A DNA stretch of 64,000 bases. Origin: Amycolatopsis benzoatilytica AK 16/65 (lineage in GTDB: Bacteria > Actinomycetota > Actinomycetes > Mycobacteriales > Pseudonocardiaceae). A program made the translations under genes and the position numbers. The stretch's first letter is position 1. Each line of letters opens with the position of its first letter. Under the pieces are notes generated by a model, which saw only the letters and a list, made by a program, of their open reading frames with translations, searched no databases and was not told the origin of the DNA. Location of the stretch: positions 6,320,564 through 6,384,563 of the forward strand of contig NZ_KB912942.1 in the NCBI RefSeq assembly GCF_000383915.1. The letters are read 5' to 3'. Positions 59,851 through 64,000 of this stretch are shown here, one piece after another.

Positions 59851-60924
59851 TCAGCCGCGGCGCAGGAACGCGATCCCGTCCGCCCCGGCCACCGCGTCGA
59901 ACGGGACGTAACCCCGCCCGTCCCCGGCGCGCGGCGGCAACCCAGTGTCGATACCGGCGGTTTCGACCACCTCCCGGTCCGGCAAGTGCGCCGCGAGGTA
60001 CGCCTGGAGGGTGCCCGGCTCGGGCGCCGGTAGCGCATCCGAGGAGCCGAAATCGGTGGCGATGAACACATAGCGCTCGCCGATCCGGGCCGCGACCTGG
60101 GTACCCGCGTTCCACCACCGCGCACCCATCAACGCGGCCGCGGCGCGCTGCAGATGCTGGTTGTGCGCCGAGACGAACGTCCGCGGCAACGCGAGCAGGT
60201 TGCCGGCCATCATCGCGTCCCGTTGCGCGCCGAGCCTGCTCATCCGGTCAGGGGCAGGATCGGCCATCAACGCGTGGTACCGGCACAACCCGACCGCGGT
60301 CCGCGCGAGCAGGTCGCCGCCGTCCGGGAGCCCGGGCCTCGCGCGGTCGAGGCTCCCGGACAGGTCGTCCGCGATCAACCGCAGCTCCCGCGCGTCCGGA
60401 CTGTCCCCGATCGACTTGGCCCGGCCCCACATCACCGCCTCGTCCTCCCATCGCCGGTCCTCCCCGGCCAGCCGTTCGATGGTCGCGACGTCGGAAGGCA
60501 CGTCGTCGAGGTGTGCGCTGAGGAAGTTGTGCAACTCGGTGAGCACTCCGCGCGGACTCGGCGCGCTGGCCATTTCCAGCGGCCCGTCGAAGCCGTGGAA
60601 GCGCACCTGGTCGGCGCGGCCGGTGTTGTACTCGCGCAGCCACTCGACCAGCGCTCGGTTCGCCGGGAACGCGCCGAACCCGTGGCTGAAGCCGGTGGCC
60701 ATCACCTGGTCCAGGTCTCCTTCGCCGGTGGTCACGTACCGATCGACGCGGCGCGCGGCGAGGCAATCGATCTCCAGCGCGATCGAGCGGTAGCCGTGCC
60801 GCTGGACCAGGTGCCGGAAGACCTTGTTCCGGAACAACGGGAAAGCCTCGGCCCAGTGCGTCGGCTCCCCGAGGCCGAGCAAGTCCGGGCAACGGCGGGA
60901 GAGAAAGTCGTCAAGGCTCTGCAT
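59851..60924 (-). CDS. Erythromycin-esterase-family protein
   Basis: 357 aa. GLGEPTHWAEAFPLFRNK holds the family Glu and His, then SIALEIDCLAARRVDRYV, RFHGFDGP and SAHNQHLQRAAAAL with the second His. EreA/EreB use this arrangement to hydrolyse macrolide lactones, but most members have unknown substrates. The neighbouring divergent MerR gene suggests drug-induced control. No other macrolide gene is close. Confidence 0.85.
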   Translation of the reverse strand: MQSLDDFLSRRCPDLLGLGEPTHWAEAFPLFRNKVFRHLVQRHGYRSIALEIDCLAARRVDRYVTTGEGDLDQVMATGFSHGFGAFPANRALVEWLREYNTGRADQVRFHGFDGPLEMASAPSPRGVLTELHNFLSAHLDDVPSDVATIERLAGEDRRWEDEAVMWGRAKSIGDSPDARELRLIADDLSGSLDRARPGLPDGGDLLARTAVGLCRYHALMADPAPDRMSRLGAQRDAMMAGNLLALPRTFVSAHNQHLQRAAAALMGARWWNAGTQVAARIGERYVFIATDFGSSDALPAPEPGTLQAYLAAHLPDREVVETAGIDTGLPPRAGDGRGYVPFDAVAGADGIAFLRRG

Positions 60925-61012
60925 TGCTTCGACCGTATCGTTGAACGTTCTGTTGGCACTTGGGCGAAGACTTCCTGGTTAAATGATGAAAAACCTTCAA
61001 ACCGGAGTCAGC

Positions 61013-61690
61013 ATGCGCCCGAAGGACCTGGCCCGCGAGCACGGCTTGTCCACGCAGGCCGTGCGCAACTACGAAGAGGACGGCATCCTCCCGCGCGCCG
61101 AACGCGGTCCGCAGGGCTACCGCACCTACACCGAGCGCCACGCACAAGCGTTGCGCGCCTTTCTCACCCTGCGCCCTGGCTTCGGCCACGGCCGTGCGGC
61201 GGCGATCCTTCGCGCCGTCAACGAGAGCGCACCCGACACCGCGTTCCAGCTGATCGACGAGGGCCATGTCGAACTGCTGCGGGACCGCCGCACGCTGAGC
61301 GAAGTCGAACGCTCCCTGCAGAACCTGGCCGAGGAACCGGTCCCCCGGACGGTGCCGTCGATCGGCGAACTGGCACACCAGCTGTCCGTGCACCCGGCGA
61401 CCTTGCGGAAGTGGGAAGCTGCCGGAATCCTGCGTCCGGAACGAGACCGGGCCGGCCACCGCAGATATCCGGCGGCCGCGGTGCGGGATGCCCGGCTGGC
61501 GCACCAACTGCGCCGAGGCGGCTATCCGCTGAGCCGGATTTCCGCGGTGGTGGACCAAGTGCGGCAAGCGGGCGGCGTCGCACCGCTGGAATCCGCACTG
61601 CGCACCTGGCGCGCCCGAATCACCGCCCGCGCACAAGCGATGCTGAACGGCTCGGCCCAGCTATCCCGCTACCTGGACCAACTGCCGTGA
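61013..61690 (+). CDS. Two-domain MerR (TioE-like) regulator
   Basis: 225 aa. The first HTH (1-40, MRPKDLAREHGLSTQAVRNY) and a second (about 115-155, SIGELAHQLSVHPATLRKWE then AAGILRPERDRAGHRRY) make the double MerR-like layout seen in TioE proteins. The start at 61013 has GGAG. Divergent from the esterase-family gene (88 bp), which it probably regulates. Its stop codon is supplied by the family-2 repeat at 61684-61799. Confidence 0.88.
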   Translation: MRPKDLAREHGLSTQAVRNYEEDGILPRAERGPQGYRTYTERHAQALRAFLTLRPGFGHGRAAAILRAVNESAPDTAFQLIDEGHVELLRDRRTLSEVERSLQNLAEEPVPRTVPSIGELAHQLSVHPATLRKWEAAGILRPERDRAGHRRYPAAAVRDARLAHQLRRGGYPLSRISAVVDQVRQAGGVAPLESALRTWRARITARAQAMLNGSAQLSRYLDQLP

Positions 61691-61799
61691 AGGACCCCTT
61701 GAGGGACTTGGATTCTCTCAACCGCCCCCTGCCGGACTGAGAAGTCCGTGAGGGGCCCCATGCCGGACTTAGATTCCCTCAAGGGGCCCTTCACGGACC
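61684..61799. repeat. Two tandem family-2 repeats
   Basis: First unit 61684-61738 (CCGTGAAGGACCCCTTGAGG..), second 61745-61799 (GTCCGTGAGGGGCCCC.. and ..AAGGGGCCCTTCACGGAC). The stop of the MerR gene (61688-61690) lies inside the first unit. Confidence 0.8.
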
Positions 61800-61853
61800 G
61801 CAAGCCGAAGCCGAGCCGGGTGCCGTCGGTTTTCGCGGGGCGGCGGGGGCGAT

Positions 61854-62981
61854 TCAGCGGCCCCAAACCCGCTCCGCGACGGAAACCACCAGCTCCAGCT
61901 TTCGCATCTCCTCGTCCGCGGTCAGCTCATTCCCCTCCTCGGTCGAGGAAAAACCGCACTGCGGCGACAAACACAACTGGTCCACGTCGACAAACCGGGA
62001 AGCTTCCTCGATCCGCCGCACCAACGCGTCCGCGTCCTCCAGTTCGGGGCGCTTCGTCGTCACCAGCCCCAGCACCACCCGCTTCCCCGGCGGCACGAAG
62101 CGCAGCGGCTCGAACCCGCCCGAGCGCTCGTCGTCGAACTCCAGAAAGAAGCCGTCCACCGCCAGCTGCCCGAACAACGCCTCGGCGACGAACTCGTATC
62201 CGCCGGAAGCGACCCAGGACGACCGGAAGTTCCCCCGGCACAAATGCGTCGTCACCGTCAGGTCCGAAGGCTTCCCGGCCAGCGCGGCATTCATCGTCGC
62301 GATATTGCGCAGATGCAGTGTGTCCGGATCCCCGCCCATCCGGGCCACCATCTCCCGCTGCGCCGGGTCGTTCAAATAAGCCAGGCTCGTATCGTCCATC
62401 TGCAGGTAGGTGCACCCCCGCGAAGCCATCGCCGCCAGTTGCGCGGCATAAGCGGCGCTGAGATCGGCGAAGAACTCCTCCAGGTCCGGATAAACCTCGG
62501 TACTCACCGCGGCCCGCCCGCCCCGGTAATAAACCATGCTGGGCGAAGGAATAGTCAGCTTGGCGGTGATACCCGGGTCGACATGTGCCTTCAGAAAATC
62601 GAAATGCTCGGCGAAGATCGGCTCGTCCAGCCGGATCCGGCCGTCCACCTGCAACCCGGGAGGACTGAACTCCAGGTCCCCGGCCAGGTTGTGGAACTTC
62701 ACATGCAACCGCTCGTCGCTGCGCGAAACCCCGCCCAGCGCGTAGATGAAGTCCATGTGCCACGACGACCGGCGGAACTCCCCGTCGGTAGCCGAGGCCA
62801 GCCCCACGGCCTTCTGCATCTTCACCACATCACGGATCGCATCGTCCTCGACAGCGCGCAGTTGTTCCTGGGAAATCGCCCCTGCCGCATAGTCGCGTCG
62901 CGCGGCCCGGAGGACGGCCGGCCGCAGCAAGCTCCCGACATGATCGGCACGGAACGGTGGTCGTGCAGTCATGTCTGGCAT
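61854..62981 (-). CDS. MetE C-terminal-type methyltransferase
   Basis: 375 aa, cobalamin-independent methionine synthase catalytic domain alone (YxjG/MetE-C class). Zinc ligands: TTHLCRGNFRS (His, Cys), FFLEFDDE (Glu) and LCLSPQCGFSS (Cys). Acidic and substrate residues in FRADHVGSLLRP and DGEFRRSSWHMD. May transfer a methyl group to homocysteine or another thiol. Start at 62981 (MPDMTARPPF) or 62972. Divergent from a nucleobase permease. Confidence 0.9.
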   Translation of the reverse strand: MPDMTARPPFRADHVGSLLRPAVLRAARRDYAAGAISQEQLRAVEDDAIRDVVKMQKAVGLASATDGEFRRSSWHMDFIYALGGVSRSDERLHVKFHNLAGDLEFSPPGLQVDGRIRLDEPIFAEHFDFLKAHVDPGITAKLTIPSPSMVYYRGGRAAVSTEVYPDLEEFFADLSAAYAAQLAAMASRGCTYLQMDDTSLAYLNDPAQREMVARMGGDPDTLHLRNIATMNAALAGKPSDLTVTTHLCRGNFRSSWVASGGYEFVAEALFGQLAVDGFFLEFDDERSGGFEPLRFVPPGKRVVLGLVTTKRPELEDADALVRRIEEASRFVDVDQLCLSPQCGFSSTEEGNELTADEEMRKLELVVSVAERVWGR

Positions 62982-63043
62982 GGTCACACACAAACCGGCG
63001 GTATGCGCAGCCATAATCAGCCGTCGAGCCGAAGGAGCCGCCC

Positions 63044-64000
63044 ATGCCGAACACCGTCCACCCGGTCGACCGGGGCCTGCCCGCCGGCCGCCTGCTCCTG
63101 CTCGGCCTGCAGCACATGGCGATCATGTACACCGGCTGCATCGCCGTCCCGCTGGTCGTCGGCAGCGCGCTGCACCTGGACGCCGCGTCGGTCGCGCTGC
63201 TGGTGAACGCCGACCTGTTCGTCGCCGGGCTGGCCACGTTGGTCCAGTCGATCGGCATCGGCAAACTCTTCGGTGTGCGGCTGCCGGTCGTCGCCGGCGC
63301 GACGTTCACCGTGGTCAACCCGATGGTCCTGATCGCCGGCCAGTACGGTCTCACCGCGGTGTACGGCGCGATGATCGCGTCCGGCGTCTTCGGGCTGCTG
63401 ATCGCCCGCCCGTTCGCGGCGTTGATCCGGTTCTTCCCGCCGCTGGTGTCCGGAACGTTGCTGCTGGTCATCGGCATTTCACTGCTTGGCCCGGGCACCG
63501 CGATGATCGGCGGCCACGACACCGGCGACCCGTCCTACGGCGATCCGGCGAACCTCGGGCTGGCCTTCGGCGTCATCGCGCTGGTCGTGCTGTTCACCCG
63601 GGTGCTGCGCGGGTTCCTCGGCCAGATCGGGCCGCTGGTCGCGCTGGCGGTCGGCGTCCTCGCCGCGGTCCCGCTGGGCCGCGCGCATTTCGGCGGCGTC
63701 GCGGACGCGAGCTGGTTCGGTCTGGGCTCGCCGTTCCATTTCGGCGCGCCGACCTTCCCGGTCGCCGCGGTGGTGTCGATGTGCGTGGTGATGCTGGTGT
63801 CGTTCACCGAAACCACCGCCGATCTGGTGGCGGTCGGCGAGATCACCGGACGTCCGGTCACCCCGGCCGACCTCTCCCGCGGCCTGGCCACCGACGGGCT
63901 GTCGGCGATCTTCGGCGGGTTCATGAACTCGTTCCCGGACACCGCGTTCGCACAGAACGTCGGGCTGGTGCAGATGACCGGCGTACGCAGCCGCTGGGTG
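63044..64000 (+). CDS. NCS2 uracil/xanthine permease, 3' end beyond window
   Basis: 319 codons visible. Begins MPNTVHPVDRGLPAGRLLLL; helices include GLQHMAIMYTGCIAVPLVVG and LPVVAGATFTVVNPMVL. The family signature is near TETTADLVAVGEITGRPVTP and FGGFMNSFPDTAFAQNVGLV. Proton-coupled uptake of uracil or xanthine. GAAGGAG upstream of the ATG. Confidence 0.94.
   Translation, partial: MPNTVHPVDRGLPAGRLLLLGLQHMAIMYTGCIAVPLVVGSALHLDAASVALLVNADLFVAGLATLVQSIGIGKLFGVRLPVVAGATFTVVNPMVLIAGQYGLTAVYGAMIASGVFGLLIARPFAALIRFFPPLVSGTLLLVIGISLLGPGTAMIGGHDTGDPSYGDPANLGLAFGVIALVVLFTRVLRGFLGQIGPLVALAVGVLAAVPLGRAHFGGVADASWFGLGSPFHFGAPTFPVAAVVSMCVVMLVSFTETTADLVAVGEITGRPVTPADLSRGLATDGLSAIFGGFMNSFPDTAFAQNVGLVQMTGVRSRWV

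Overview
The window is about 70% G+C with a strong G/C preference at third codon positions, many GTG starts, GTGA/ATGA stop-start overlaps and a mycothiol gene (mshA). This is an actinomycete chromosome. Gene content and order point to the Pseudonocardiaceae, and an Amycolatopsis-like organism is the best guess. From about 29.5 kb leftward the order of orthologues resembles the mycobacterial Rv0474-Rv0497 region: XRE regulator, hbhA, DUF2516, then DUF2505, murB, L,D-transpeptidase, mshA, YbjN, gpm, senX3-regX3, ppx and a proline-rich membrane protein, with insertions.

Layout. 1-5 kb: proline-rich membrane protein (cut by the edge), ppx phosphatase and the senX3-regX3 phosphate two-component system. 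5-14 kb: aldo/keto reductase with a divergent regulator, a lipoprotein, phosphoglycerate mutase, a DUF4349 lipoprotein, and a tightly overlapped run L,D-transpeptidase / hydrolase / mshA / YbjN. 14-19 kb: murB, DUF2505, a methyltransferase, a DedA protein, a mycothiol-enzyme-like protein and purU. 19-29.5 kb: alcohol dehydrogenase/TetR pair, dehalogenase, oxidoreductase, a betaine-type ABC transporter without an ATPase, a degenerate aromatic-amino-acid-lyase homologue, YbaK, DUF2516, HbhA-like protein and its XRE regulator. 29.5-42 kb: isoaspartate-type methyltransferase, P-loop kinase, zinc-ribbon protein, CGNR regulator, a DnaA-box-like cluster, DUF445, aminotransferase, a mucin-like secreted protein, a MocR/YczE pair, a split HTH + Clp N-domain pair and a PP2C-like protein. 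42-56 kb: ACC-deaminase-like enzyme, amidase/TetR/MpaB operon, second CGNR regulator with hydrolase, DUF397 and XRE-DUF5753 proteins, methyltransferase, glycosyltransferase, MBL hydrolase and gndA. 56-64 kb: fused HTH-ClpN protein, a lower-G+C AlbA_2 (Schlafen-type) regulator with a perfect inverted repeat at its start, ferredoxin-reductase-like flavoprotein, erythromycin-esterase/MerR pair, MetE-like methyltransferase and a uracil/xanthine permease (cut by the edge).

The most interesting signals are: (1) two HTH/Clp-N-domain loci, one split and one fused, that share a GTCAAC...GTTGAC operator and keep the two phenylalanines used by ClpC1-binding cyclic peptides, which suggests drug-sensing ClpC decoys; (2) two families of dispersed inverted repeats, one nested inside the other at two loci; (3) two CGNR regulators with the same CTAACC/GGTTAG operator; (4) a MIO-type lyase homologue with a rearranged active site; (5) a five-site DnaA-box-like cluster away from dnaA; and (6) a 25-bp perfect inverted repeat abutting the AlbA_2 gene. 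No rRNA, tRNA, insertion sequence or CRISPR array was recognised.
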